A stretch of DNA of 64,000 nucleotides from Thalassobius sp034670005 (GTDB taxonomy: Bacteria; Pseudomonadota; Alphaproteobacteria; Rhodobacterales; Rhodobacteraceae), in NCBI RefSeq assembly GCF_034670005.1, contig NZ_JAXMOH010000004.1, forward strand, positions 62,001 through 126,000. The letters are read 5' to 3'. This document shows positions 9,045 to 18,443 of the stretch, piece by piece (the stretch's first letter is position 1; each line of letters starts with the position of its first letter). The position numbers and the translations under genes are program-made. The notes beneath the pieces are model-generated. The model was not told where the DNA came from. It made no database searches and saw only the letters and a program-made list of their open reading frames with translations.

Positions 9045-10658
9045 ATGGCAAAACTGAACAGCACCATTTTCCCCGCATCCGAGGGGTTCGTCAGGAACCG
9101 GGCGCATATGCTTGGACTGTTGGACGAGATGCGTGAGATCGAAACGCGCACGGTGTTGGCCTCGGAACGAGCGCGGGAAAAGTTTGAGAAACGCCAGCAA
9201 CTGCTACCGCGCGACAGGGTGGCGCTGTTGTTGGACCCGGGGCGGCCCTTTGTCGAACTGTCGAAGCTGGCCGGTTACGGGCTGGACAATAGGGATAGGG
9301 ATAAATCGGTGGCGGGCGGCGGGGTGATCGCCGGGATCGGATATGTCTCGGGCATCCGCTGTATGGTTGCGGCGTCCGATTCCGGTATTGCCGCCGGATC
9401 GTTGCAGCCGATGGGGCTGGAAAAACAGATGCGGGCGCAGGAAATCGCGTTGGAAAACAAACTACCCTTCGTGCAACTGGTGGAAAGCGCCGGGGCCAAC
9501 CTGATGTCCTACCGGGTAGAGGATTTCGTGCGCGGCGGTGGGTTTTTCCGCAATTTCGCCCGGTTATCGGCGGCGGGCTTGCCGGTGGTGACGGTGACAC
9601 ATGGCAGTTCCACCGCAGGGGGAGCCTATCAGACCGGGCTGTCGGATTACATCATCATGGTGCGCGGTCGCACCCGGGCGTTCTTGGCCGGACCGCCCTT
9701 GTTGAAAGCCGCGACCGGCGAAATCGCCAGCGAAGAAGATCTGGGCGGAGCCGAAATGCACACTGGCATCTCGGGGTTGGGCGATTACCTGGCCGAGGAT
9801 GATCGCCACGCCATTGGGCTGGCTCGCGACATCATGGCAGGATTCGATTGGTCACACGAGGTCGAGCCGAGGGACTTTGAGGCCCCAGCCTATGACAGCT
9901 CGGAATTGTTGGGCATCATGCCGGAAGATTATCGTCAGCCGGTCGATATGCGGGAGGTGATCGCGCGGGTCGTGGACGGGTCTGGGTTTACCGAATTTGG
10001 TGCCCGCTACGGATCCGCTACTGTCTGTGGCAATGCCCGCATTGCCGGTTGGCCAATCGGTATCATTACCAATAACGGCCCCATCGACCCTGCCGGGGCC
10101 TCCAAGGCGACTCATTTTATCCAGACCTGTTGCCAAGCCGGAACTCCGATCCTCTATCTCAACAACACAACCGGATACATGGTGGGCCGATCATATGAAG
10201 AAGCGGGGATGATCAAACATGGCTCCAAGATGATCCAGGCGGTGACCAATGCCACCGTGCCACAATTTACGATCTATTGCGGTGCGTCGTTCGGTGCTGG
10301 GAATTACGGCATGTGCGGCCGCGGGTTTCAGCCCCGGTTCTGCTTCTCATGGCCGAATGCGAAAACCGCCGTGATGGGCGGTGAACAGGCGGCGGGTACA
10401 ATGGAAGTAGTGCAGCGCACCCGGGCCGAACGGACCGGTCAACCGGTGGATGACGCGCAAATGCAGACGATGAAGAACAAAATCGTCGAAACCTTTGATG
10501 GTCAGATGAGCGCCTTCTACACTTCGGCCCGCTTGCTGGATGACGGGGTCATCGATCCGCGCGATACACGCTCGCTATTGGTCGAATTGATGAAGATTGC
10601 CCGCGCAGGTGACGCGCGGCAACCTAATCCAATGCAATTTGCCGTGGCGCGGCCCTGA
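9045..10658 (+). CDS. Acyl-CoA carboxylase, carboxyltransferase (beta) subunit
   Basis: 537 aa, the size of MccB/AtuC-type carboxyltransferase subunits. It moves CO2 from carboxybiotin to an acyl-CoA. N- and C-terminal crotonase-like halves are visible, with oxyanion-hole glycine runs such as SSTAGGAYQTGLSDY and FGAGNYGMCGRGF. The AtuC-like spelling and the companion alpha subunit point to a branched unsaturated acyl-CoA (3-methylcrotonyl- or geranyl-CoA) rather than acetyl-CoA, but this is inference. Start ATG 9045 has AAGAGG 8 nt upstream. The alpha subunit gene follows after 14 bp. Transcribed divergently from the GST-BKACE pair. Confidence 0.9.
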   Translation: MAKLNSTIFPASEGFVRNRAHMLGLLDEMREIETRTVLASERAREKFEKRQQLLPRDRVALLLDPGRPFVELSKLAGYGLDNRDRDKSVAGGGVIAGIGYVSGIRCMVAASDSGIAAGSLQPMGLEKQMRAQEIALENKLPFVQLVESAGANLMSYRVEDFVRGGGFFRNFARLSAAGLPVVTVTHGSSTAGGAYQTGLSDYIIMVRGRTRAFLAGPPLLKAATGEIASEEDLGGAEMHTGISGLGDYLAEDDRHAIGLARDIMAGFDWSHEVEPRDFEAPAYDSSELLGIMPEDYRQPVDMREVIARVVDGSGFTEFGARYGSATVCGNARIAGWPIGIITNNGPIDPAGASKATHFIQTCCQAGTPILYLNNTTGYMVGRSYEEAGMIKHGSKMIQAVTNATVPQFTIYCGASFGAGNYGMCGRGFQPRFCFSWPNAKTAVMGGEQAAGTMEVVQRTRAERTGQPVDDAQMQTMKNKIVETFDGQMSAFYTSARLLDDGVIDPRDTRSLLVELMKIARAGDARQPNPMQFAVARP

Positions 10659-10672
10659 GCGGAGACGAAACG

Positions 10673-12625
10673 ATGCAGGACACCCCGTTTCAAAAGTTGC
10701 TGATCGCTAATCGCGGTGAAATCGCGCTGCGGATCATGCGCACGGCGCGGCGCATGGGACTGGCCACGGTGGCAGTCTATTCCGATGCTGACCGGGATGC
10801 GCCTCATGTGCGTTATGCCGATCAGGCGGTACATATCGGCGGCGCGGCGCCATCGGACAGTTATCTGAATAGCGAAGCGATCCTGCGGGCGGCCAAGGAT
10901 ACTGCCGCCGATGCGGTGCATCCCGGCTACGGGTTTCTGGCCGAAAACGCGGATTTCGCCGCATCCTGCGCCGCAGCGGCGCTGGTTTTTGTTGGACCGT
11001 CGGCAGACACGATCCGCCGGATGGGCGACAAATCGTCAGCCAAGGCCGCAATGATCGAGGCAGGTGTGCCTTGCGTGCCAGGATTTCTCGGGGATGATCA
11101 ATCGCCGCTCGGTCTGCGACGCGAGGCGGAAAAGCTGGGCTTTCCGGTAATGATCAAGGCCCGGGCTGGTGGCGGCGGGCGCGGGATGCGGCTGATTATC
11201 CGCTACGAAGATTTCGACGCCGGATTGCGCAGTGCCAAATCCGAAGCGCTCAGCGCGTTCGGCGATGATGGTATATTGCTGGAAAGGGCGATCGAAACAC
11301 CGCGCCATGTGGAGGTGCAGATCCTCGCAGATCGGCAAGGCAATGTGATCCATTTGGGCGAACGCGATTGTTCCGTGCAGCGGCGTCATCAGAAATTGAT
11401 TGAGGAAAGCCCGTCACCCGCCGTGGATGCCGATCTGCGTGACCGGATGGGGCGCGCTTCGGTCAGGGCAGCACAGGCGATTGGCTATGAGGGGGCAGGG
11501 ACCTTCGAATATCTGCTGGACGGTCAGGGCAAGTTCTATTTCATGGAAATGAACACAAGGCTGCAGGTGGAACATCCGGTGACCGAAGCCTTGACCGGGC
11601 TTGATCTGGTCGACTGGCAGCTACGCATCGCAATGGGCGAAGATCTGACGCTGGCACAAGCCGATGTGAAGCTGGAGGGCCATGCCATCGAGGTTCGGCT
11701 TTGCGCTGAAGACCCAGGCCGGGATTTCCTGCCGCAAAGCGGACGGGTGCTGAATTGGCAACCGGCGCTGGATTTGCGGGTCGATCATGCATTGGCTGAC
11801 GGAACCGAGATACCGGAACAGTATGATTCCATGATCGCCAAGCTGATCGCACATGGTCCGAGCAGGGAAAGCGCACGGCGGCGGCTGATCGCAGGGCTGA
11901 CGCAGACCATCGTAGCCGGTGTGCGGACAAATCAGGGCTTTCTGAGCGATTGCCTGACCCTCCCGGTTTTCGTTGAAGGGGCTGTGACAACCGGGTTTGT
12001 AGCGCAGAACGAAACCAAATTGCTGCCCGATAAAACCGCAGATGAAACGGATGTGGCCATGATAGTGGCCGCAATTCTGGCCGTAGGGGACGGGACGGCA
12101 TTGCCGCACCGCTATGCGGTGCCGGTCAGGCTGGGTCGGAATGACAAAACGTTCGAAGCCAGGGTCACTGTCGAACGGAACGGACAATGCGAAGTCGCGC
12201 TGGGCGACGCCTACGGCACGTTGCAACTCTCAACTTTGACCGGCGGCGCGGTGCGTCTCCGGCGCGGTGGCCAGCAACAGACCGTCCATCTGAGCCGGGA
12301 TGGGAACACTGTTTGGCTTCATCAACAGGGCCGGTCCTGGGATTTCACCGATCTCAGTCATTTACCGGTTCATCTGACAAATACGGCGGGAACCGGACAG
12401 ATCGCTGCGTCGATGAACGGCACGGTGTCCGCTGTTGCGGTCACATTGGGGCAGCGGGTGACAAAAGGGCATGTTCTTGTGGTGCTGGAAGCGATGAAAA
12501 TGGAACATATGCAGCCCTCTGATGTCTGTGGTGCCGTGTCCGCAATCCATGTCGAACCGGGCAGTCAGGTTACGGCGCATAGCGTGTTGGTCGAAGTGTC
12601 ACCGGAAGACCCAATCGGCGAATAG
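10673..12625 (+). CDS. Acyl-CoA carboxylase, biotin carboxylase/biotin carrier (alpha) subunit
   Basis: 650 aa. The biotin carboxylase domain occupies about residues 1-450, beginning KLLIANRGEIALRI, with the ATP-grasp glycine loop KARAGGGGRGMR and MEMNTRLQVEHPVTE. A less conserved linker follows, and then a C-terminal biotinyl domain with the EAMKMEH motif; the biotinylated lysine is about Lys609. It carboxylates its own biotin with ATP and bicarbonate for the adjacent beta subunit. Start has GGAGACGAAACG upstream. Length and architecture match MccA/AtuF-type alpha subunits. Confidence 0.92.
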   Translation: MQDTPFQKLLIANRGEIALRIMRTARRMGLATVAVYSDADRDAPHVRYADQAVHIGGAAPSDSYLNSEAILRAAKDTAADAVHPGYGFLAENADFAASCAAAALVFVGPSADTIRRMGDKSSAKAAMIEAGVPCVPGFLGDDQSPLGLRREAEKLGFPVMIKARAGGGGRGMRLIIRYEDFDAGLRSAKSEALSAFGDDGILLERAIETPRHVEVQILADRQGNVIHLGERDCSVQRRHQKLIEESPSPAVDADLRDRMGRASVRAAQAIGYEGAGTFEYLLDGQGKFYFMEMNTRLQVEHPVTEALTGLDLVDWQLRIAMGEDLTLAQADVKLEGHAIEVRLCAEDPGRDFLPQSGRVLNWQPALDLRVDHALADGTEIPEQYDSMIAKLIAHGPSRESARRRLIAGLTQTIVAGVRTNQGFLSDCLTLPVFVEGAVTTGFVAQNETKLLPDKTADETDVAMIVAAILAVGDGTALPHRYAVPVRLGRNDKTFEARVTVERNGQCEVALGDAYGTLQLSTLTGGAVRLRRGGQQQTVHLSRDGNTVWLHQQGRSWDFTDLSHLPVHLTNTAGTGQIAASMNGTVSAVAVTLGQRVTKGHVLVVLEAMKMEHMQPSDVCGAVSAIHVEPGSQVTAHSVLVEVSPEDPIGE

Positions 12626-12697
12626 GGTTCAATCGGGTAAGGAATGTCGTGGTTGAATTCGGCCTGAACGCGACCGTGGCATCATGTCCGCAAAGAT

Positions 12698-12723
12698 TTC
12701 GCCAATGGCGAATTGATCTTTTT
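12698..12723 (+). terminator. Weak terminator-like hairpin after the carboxylase operon
   Basis: TTCGCC-AAT-GGCGAA forms a short 6-bp stem followed by TTGATCTTTTT, 73 bp beyond the alpha-subunit stop. The stem is short, so this is a modest call. Confidence 0.4.
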
Positions 12724-12871
12724 GACCTCGTCCTCTATTGCAGGCGTGAAATCCAAAGCCTGAAAGCTGTGTCAGCCCGATATGGCCGATTGCACCACGC
12801 ATTTTCCGGATTGCAGTGCCGCTGCAGTTCATCAACCACACCACCCTGAAAAAAATAGAAAGGTAGAAAAA

Positions 12872-15094
12872 ATGGCTGAGAAATCGAACCCCGACATTTT
12901 GTATACCATTGTAGACGAAGCGCCCGAGCTGGCCTCGGCCTCGTTCCTGCCGATCATCCGTACCTTTGCCTCGGCTGCCGGGGTGAGCGTTGGGACCAAG
13001 GATATTTCTCTGGCGGGTCGTCTGCTTGCGACCTTCCCGGAAAACCTGACCGACGACCAGCGTCAAAGCGACGATCTGGCCGAACTTGGCGAGTTGGTGA
13101 AGACGCCGGATGCCAACGTGATCAAGCTGCCGAACATTTCGGCATCGGTACCGCAGCTGGTCGCGGCTGTCACTGAACTGCAATCGCAGGGCTATGACAT
13201 TCCGAATTATCCCGAAGACCCCAAAACCGACGAAGAAAAAGCGATCCGCGCCCGTTTTGACGCGATCAAGGGATCGGCTGTGAACCCGGTTCTGCGCGAA
13301 GGCAATTCTGACCGCCGGGCTGCCAAAGCTGTTAAAAACTACGCGCAAAAAAATCCGCACCGGATGGGCGTATGGGCATCCGACAGCAAGACCCATGTAT
13401 CTTCGATGCCGGGCAACGATTTCTATGCCAATGAGGTCTCGGCGACACTGACCGCAGATCAGGCGGGCGACGCGAAGATCGAATTCGTGGGCAAGGACGG
13501 CGCGGTCACCGTGCTCAAAGACAAATGGCCGCTGATCGAGGGCGAAGTGGTCGACGCCACTTTCATGAGCGCGAAAGCGCTGAGCGTCTTCTTGGCCGAT
13601 GAAATCGAGGCCAGCAAGAAAGACGGCGTGCTGTTCTCAATCCACCTGAAGGCCACGATGATGAAGGTGTCGGACCCGATCATCTTCGGTCACGCGGTCA
13701 AGGCTTGGCTGGCCCCGATCTTCGACAAATACGGTGATGCGCTGGCCGCGGCAGGGGTGAACCCGAATTCCGGCATGGGCGACGTTCTGGATCGCATCGC
13801 GGACATGGACAACGCCGCCGAAATCCTGGCCGATATCGATGCGCTGAACGCTGATCGTCCGGCGATGTACATGGTGAATTCCGACAAAGGCATCACCAAC
13901 CTGCACGTGCCTTCGGACGTGATCATCGACGCCTCGATGCCGGCGCTGATCCGCGCTGGCGGCAAGGGCTGGGGTCCGGACGGCAACGAGGCAGACACCA
14001 ACTGCATCATCCCCGACAATTGCTATGCCACGGTCTATGACGAAGCGATTGAATTCTTCAAGACCAATGGTGCACTGAACCCGGCCACAGCAGGTACCGT
14101 GCAAAACGTCGGCCTGATGGCGCAGAAAGCAGAAGAATACGGATCGCACCCGACCACGTTCGAAGCCCCCGCCGATGGCAGCATTCGCGTCGTTCTGGCC
14201 AATGGCGACGTCCTGCATTCTCTGGATGTTGAGGCGGGTGATATCTGGCGCGCCTGCACCGCGAAAAAGGCACCGATCGAAAACTGGATTCAACTGGCTC
14301 TTGATCGTCAGCGGCTGACCGGATTTGAGTCGATTTTCTGGTTGGATGAAAATCGCGCCCATGACGCCGAACTGATCAAATACGTACGTCCCGCGCTGGA
14401 CGCGGCGGGCGTTGCCGACAAGTTCCAAATCATGGCCCCGCGTGAAGCAACCCGCGCGTCGCTGGAAACCATCACCGCCGGCAAGGATAGCATCGCCATC
14501 ACAGGCAACGTGTTGCGCGATTACCTGACCGACCTGTTCCCGATCTTGGAATTGGGCACTTCGGCCAAGATGTTGTCGATCGTCAAGCTGATGAATGGCG
14601 GCGGCATGTTTGAAACCGGCGCTGGCGGGTCGGCCCCGAAACATGTGCAGCAGCTGGTTGAAGAAAACCATCTGCGGTGGGATTCGATGGGCGAATTCTG
14701 TGCGCTGTCGGAATCGCTGAACTTCCTTGCCGACAGCAAGGGCAACGCTAAGGCTGGTGTGCTGGGCACAGCCGCCGAAGCGGCAACCCAAGGTATTCTG
14801 GACGATAACCGGTCGCCGTCGCGCAAAGTGGGGGAACCGGACAACCGCGACAGCCATTACTGGTTCGCCCGCTACTGGGCCGAAGCCTTGGCCGCGCAGA
14901 CGGACGATGCTGAACTGGCTGCCCATTTCGCCCCGATTGCAAAGGAACTGGCAGAGAAGGAAACGGCAATCCTGTCCGAACTGGCCGCTGCGCAGGGCGG
15001 TGCTGCCGAAATCGGCGGGTATTACCACCCCTCAATGGATTTGAAGACCAAAGTGATGCGTCCGAGCGCCACGCTGAACGCCATCATCGGCTAA
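12872..15094 (+). CDS. icd: NADP-dependent isocitrate dehydrogenase, monomeric type
   Basis: 740 aa, the length of the monomeric IDH family, which differs from the dimeric 400-aa enzymes. It oxidises isocitrate to 2-oxoglutarate in the TCA cycle. Family marks include ILYTIVDEAPELASASFLPII at the N-terminus, DISLAGRLLA, and KDGVLFSIHLKATMMKVSDP near residue 250, plus the C-terminal WFARYWAEALA. ATG 12872 follows AGAAAGGTAGAAAAA; the longer upstream frame encodes unlike sequence. Flanked by its own terminator. Confidence 0.97.
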   Translation: MAEKSNPDILYTIVDEAPELASASFLPIIRTFASAAGVSVGTKDISLAGRLLATFPENLTDDQRQSDDLAELGELVKTPDANVIKLPNISASVPQLVAAVTELQSQGYDIPNYPEDPKTDEEKAIRARFDAIKGSAVNPVLREGNSDRRAAKAVKNYAQKNPHRMGVWASDSKTHVSSMPGNDFYANEVSATLTADQAGDAKIEFVGKDGAVTVLKDKWPLIEGEVVDATFMSAKALSVFLADEIEASKKDGVLFSIHLKATMMKVSDPIIFGHAVKAWLAPIFDKYGDALAAAGVNPNSGMGDVLDRIADMDNAAEILADIDALNADRPAMYMVNSDKGITNLHVPSDVIIDASMPALIRAGGKGWGPDGNEADTNCIIPDNCYATVYDEAIEFFKTNGALNPATAGTVQNVGLMAQKAEEYGSHPTTFEAPADGSIRVVLANGDVLHSLDVEAGDIWRACTAKKAPIENWIQLALDRQRLTGFESIFWLDENRAHDAELIKYVRPALDAAGVADKFQIMAPREATRASLETITAGKDSIAITGNVLRDYLTDLFPILELGTSAKMLSIVKLMNGGGMFETGAGGSAPKHVQQLVEENHLRWDSMGEFCALSESLNFLADSKGNAKAGVLGTAAEAATQGILDDNRSPSRKVGEPDNRDSHYWFARYWAEALAAQTDDAELAAHFAPIAKELAEKETAILSELAAAQGGAAEIGGYYHPSMDLKTKVMRPSATLNAIIG

Positions 15095-15115
15095 GGTTCC
15101 GGATAAGAACAAGAA

Positions 15116-15143
15116 AGGCGCCCGGGAAACCGGGCGCCTTTTT
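15116..15143 (+). terminator. Terminator after icd
   Basis: Perfect 10-bp GC stem AGGCGCCCGG / CCGGGCGCCT with a GAAA loop, followed by TTTTT, 22 bp after the icd stop. Confidence 0.93.
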
Positions 15144-15187
15144 CATTTGCAACGCAATTGTGCGTGTCCGAACCTGTATTGAGGGAA

Positions 15188-15994
15188 TTACCCACTGCTT
15201 TCTTGCTCATAGGCCGCTTGCAGATCGGCAAGTGACGGGCGGGGCAGGGCGTTCAATACGGCCAGCACTGCCTGGCGCGCATCGGCCCCCACCCAATCCG
15301 GCGGCAGCAGAAGGTCCGGCAGCGGACCATGACGCAGACGCAACCGGCGCCAGTGATGCAGTGCCAGCAGACGCAATACCGTCCGGTCCAATAGATCATT
15401 TGGCGGTGGCAGGCACAGTGCCCGGACACTTTTTGACAGCAAGGCATAATCGGCCTGCAGATCATCTGGGCAGAGGGCCGTGATGACCCATTCGGGTAAA
15501 TCGCTGGACGCGAAATCGGTGATCAGCCAGTCTGGTACAAGATCGTCAGGCTGACCGGCAACGACTGCAGCTCTCCCCGACAGGGCTACGGCCTCTTCTG
15601 GCAGGGTATCAGCGATCTCAGGTACTGACATCTGTGGTGGTGCAATGGCCAAGTGGACAGGCTGTGACCGGTCAATTTCATCGGTATAAATGATCGGGCG
15701 CACCGCTTGGGTCATCGACCAACCCTGGTCCGTCAGGAAATAGTTCGAAGTCCGGCCTTTTCTTTCGGCCTCGATCCAGCCGTCACGGCGCAGCCGGTGC
15801 AATGCGACCCTGAGCGCCTGATTGGTGATGCCCATGCGTCCCACCAACAGGCCCAGCACCCGACCGCTGATCTGAATATCTCGTGTTTCGCTGAAATCGC
15901 CCAATATAGTGACAACCACCGACCAGACTTTCAACGGTCCACAACGTTGCAGGCGGTCGAGGTTTTGCTGAAAAAACGGCGCAGTCATGGGCAC
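15188..15994 (-). CDS. paaX: PaaX-family transcriptional repressor of phenylacetate catabolism
   Basis: 268 aa. The N-terminal winged helix-turn-helix (residues about 20-95) carries the family wording VWSVVVTILGDF, then QALRVALHRLRRDGWIEAERKGR. It is followed by the PaaX central and C-terminal regions. Known PaaX proteins repress paa operons and release DNA on binding phenylacetyl-CoA. Position at the 3' end of the paaABCDE operon fits this role. Start may be ATG 15994 or the second Met codon 6 bp later. Confidence 0.88.
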   Translation of the reverse strand: MPMTAPFFQQNLDRLQRCGPLKVWSVVVTILGDFSETRDIQISGRVLGLLVGRMGITNQALRVALHRLRRDGWIEAERKGRTSNYFLTDQGWSMTQAVRPIIYTDEIDRSQPVHLAIAPPQMSVPEIADTLPEEAVALSGRAAVVAGQPDDLVPDWLITDFASSDLPEWVITALCPDDLQADYALLSKSVRALCLPPPNDLLDRTVLRLLALHHWRRLRLRHGPLPDLLLPPDWVGADARQAVLAVLNALPRPSLADLQAAYEQESSG

Positions 15995-16033
15995 ATTTTC
16001 GATAGCCTGAAGAACAAGGTCATTTATGGCAGA

Positions 16034-16795
16034 CTATTCGGGGCGTTGCAGGCCAAGCTTGGTCAGTGCCTGTTCGCAGTCTTCGTCCCAAAGCTGGCGG
16101 AGAGCTTGATTTCCGGTGTGTTTCAGTCCGAGTTTCATCAATTTCTTCTCGCGTTCGGTCTCTCTGCCACCAAAGCACAGACCAACGCGTGGCCACCAGT
16201 AGTCGATCGATGCCTGGGCCGCCTCGGGCCCTTCTTCTGTCAGGCAGATCGCGCCTCCGGCATCTGCAATGTCAATATGCGCTTCGATGATCGGAAGGAT
16301 ATTGCGGAATGCCTCGGCGGCCGGTTGATAGGAAATATGAACCAAATCGCGGATTTGGCAGGCTGCAGCCCGGGCCATCAACAGGTTATGAAAAACGGCG
16401 TCGTTCCAACCACGTAACGGATAACAATAAACCGCAAGGCGTTCATCTTCCTTCATCCGTTTGCCGCCGATATCTGCCCCACGGGCAAGCCGGTTGGCCC
16501 AGGGATGGCGGGAAACATACCGTTCCGTATCGGTGCCGAAGTCTTCCAGCACCGTCAGGATCATTTCAGCGGTCTGGTTCATCTCAAGAACCACCCGGGC
16601 GGACGCTATGCGTTCGCGTATTCCAGGGGCAAAATTGATCACCTCCGCGAACCCGGCAGCACCGGCCAGCACGGAATCCACATAGCTTGTCAGGATGATC
16701 AAAAGCTCGGCGCGATATCGTGGCGGGACGTTGTCCGGGCTGGACAGGACACCGCCCTGCGCCAGATAGTCTTCGATGCTCATGTCACTTCCCAT
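16034..16795 (-). CDS. Phenylacetyl-CoA epoxidase subunit-like protein (PF05138 paralogue)
   Basis: 253 aa, all-helical and ferritin-like in character. RYRAELLIILTSYVDSVLAGAAGFAEV near the N-terminus and the C-terminal region ALRQLWDEDCEQALTKLGL resemble the PaaA/PaaC family. The clear di-iron ExxH ligand sets of PaaA are not apparent; single E and EAH motifs remain, so it may be a structural rather than catalytic subunit. It starts 11 bp after paaE and precedes paaX, so it is part of the operon. Two in-frame starts (16795 and 16783) are both plausible; GAGGT lies 8 nt before the first. Confidence 0.7.
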   Translation of the reverse strand: MGSDMSIEDYLAQGGVLSSPDNVPPRYRAELLIILTSYVDSVLAGAAGFAEVINFAPGIRERIASARVVLEMNQTAEMILTVLEDFGTDTERYVSRHPWANRLARGADIGGKRMKEDERLAVYCYPLRGWNDAVFHNLLMARAAACQIRDLVHISYQPAAEAFRNILPIIEAHIDIADAGGAICLTEEGPEAAQASIDYWWPRVGLCFGGRETEREKKLMKLGLKHTGNQALRQLWDEDCEQALTKLGLQRPE

Positions 16796-16806
16796 GGCGC
16801 GGGACC

Positions 16807-17883
16807 TCACTGATCGTAATCCACCTCGAGCGTGGCCGTAACGGGATAGGACTGACAAGACAGAACATACCCTTTTTCTACTTCGTAGTCCTCCAGGGCA
16901 TGATTGGTCAACATCTCCACTTCCCCTTTCAGGACTTTGCAGCGGCAGGTCGAGCAAACACCAGCCTTGCATGCGTAAGGTGCGGGCAGGTTGTTTGCCA
17001 GCGCCGCATCCAACAGGGACTGGTCCTTTTCCACTGTGATGGTCCGAGTTGACCCATCCAGCGTGATGGATGCAGATATCACCCCGCCGGTGCCGGTTTC
17101 TGCGCTGCTTTTAACCCGGTGCTTGGCGCGGCCGGGCTGGGCGCTGGCGAAAAGTTCGAACTTGATCTGGCTGTCGTCGAGCCCGTGATCGCGCAGAGCC
17201 TTGGCAATGCCCAGCATCATCGGTTCTGGGCCGCAGATGAAAGCGGTGTCGACATTTTCGATATCGATCCAGCCGGTTTTGAACAGCTGGGCGCATTTCT
17301 CTTCGGTCACCAGCCCGGTGAACAGGTCGATTTCCTGCGCGTCGGTTTCCAGCACATGGATCACGTTGAACCGGCCCAGATAGGTGTTCTTCAGATCCTC
17401 CAGTTCCTCGCGGAACATGATCGTATTCACCGCCTTGTTGGCATAGATCAGGGTGAAGCTAGACTGCGGTTCGCGCGCCAGAGTGGTCTTGATGATCGAC
17501 AGGACGGGTGTGATGCCCGATCCACCGGCGAAACCGAGGTAGTGCTTCTCGGCGGATGCATCGATTGGGGTGTGAAACCCGCCCATTGGCGGCATCGCCT
17601 GCAATCTGTCGCCAACCTTCAGGTCGGAATTGGCCCAGGTTGAAAACGCACCGCCATCGACCCGTTTGATACCAACCTGCAAAACGCCGTCATCCTTGCC
17701 AGCGCAGATCGAATAGGACCGGCGCAGTTCTTCGCCATCAAAATCGTGGCGGAAGGTCAGATATTGGCCTTGAATGAAGTCGAATTCGGTCGCTGCCCCG
17801 TTGACAGGTTTCAGCGTGACAACCACCGCGTCGCGGATGGTTTTGTGGATGTCGGTGACTTCCAGATCGTGAAAGTGCGCCAT
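16807..17883 (-). CDS. paaE: Phenylacetyl-CoA epoxidase reductase subunit PaaE
   Basis: 358 aa. A ferredoxin-NADP reductase module (residues about 1-235; FAD-binding RRSYSIC near residue 55, NAD-binding GGSGITPVLSI) joins a C-terminal plant-type 2Fe-2S ferredoxin. The ferredoxin ligands are CKAGVCSTCRC and the later LSCQ. It passes electrons from NADPH to the PaaABC di-iron oxygenase. ATG 17883 has GAGGAGGAG upstream; the longer upstream frame overlaps paaD and is discarded. Fourth downstream partner of paaA in the operon. Confidence 0.95.
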   Translation of the reverse strand: MAHFHDLEVTDIHKTIRDAVVVTLKPVNGAATEFDFIQGQYLTFRHDFDGEELRRSYSICAGKDDGVLQVGIKRVDGGAFSTWANSDLKVGDRLQAMPPMGGFHTPIDASAEKHYLGFAGGSGITPVLSIIKTTLAREPQSSFTLIYANKAVNTIMFREELEDLKNTYLGRFNVIHVLETDAQEIDLFTGLVTEEKCAQLFKTGWIDIENVDTAFICGPEPMMLGIAKALRDHGLDDSQIKFELFASAQPGRAKHRVKSSAETGTGGVISASITLDGSTRTITVEKDQSLLDAALANNLPAPYACKAGVCSTCRCKVLKGEVEMLTNHALEDYEVEKGYVLSCQSYPVTATLEVDYDQ

Positions 17884-17893
17884 GTGCTCCTCC

Positions 17894-18355
17894 TCAGATG
17901 CACTTGAAATATTCGAAAGGCTCAAGACAGTCGATGCAGCGCCACTGCGCCTTGCATGGGGTCGATCCGAACTGGCTGAGCTTTTCCAGATGAGCGCCGC
18001 CGCAATGCGGGCAGCGTGTGGGGCCGCCTGCCGGTTGCGGCGGGGCGATGCCGTAGTCTTCGAGTTTCCTGCGGCCTGCATCCGACATCCAGTCGGTGGT
18101 CCAGGCCGGGCTGAGCTGTCGGCGCATCTCGATCTTGTCGATGCCTTGGCCGCGCAAGGCGGTTTCGATATCGAGGTTGATGATGCTGGTGGCAGGACAG
18201 CCGGAATAGGTAGGGGTGACGGTCACCACGCAGGTGTCGCCCTCCCAGGCGACATCACGGATAATGCCCAGATCTGTGAGCGAGATCACAGGAATCTCGG
18301 GATCGGGCACCTGATTCAACCAGTCCCAGACCTGTTCGGTGCTTGGATGTGTCAT
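17894..18355 (-). CDS. paaD: Phenylacetyl-CoA epoxidase maturation protein PaaD
   Basis: 153 aa. The N-terminal MIP18/SufT-like domain (DPEIPVISLTDLGIIRDV, TYSGCPA) is followed by a zinc-ribbon-like tail with CPHC and CIDC pairs. PaaD is required for assembly of the epoxidase iron centre. It lies 10 bp upstream of paaE and 88 bp downstream of paaC. Confidence 0.94.
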   Translation of the reverse strand: MTHPSTEQVWDWLNQVPDPEIPVISLTDLGIIRDVAWEGDTCVVTVTPTYSGCPATSIINLDIETALRGQGIDKIEMRRQLSPAWTTDWMSDAGRRKLEDYGIAPPQPAGGPTRCPHCGGAHLEKLSQFGSTPCKAQWRCIDCLEPFEYFKCI

Positions 18356-18443
18356 TGGTTCATACCATCACTTGGCTAGGTGGGGGCGGAGTTCCGTTTC
18401 AAAATCCGCAGTGTTTTCCGGGTCGGAAACACCCCCGATCCCC

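Noticed and set aside
13637..15028. 463-codon open frame on the minus strand
   Set aside because: It is antisense to icd, has no RBS or family wording, and arises from GC-rich codon usage.
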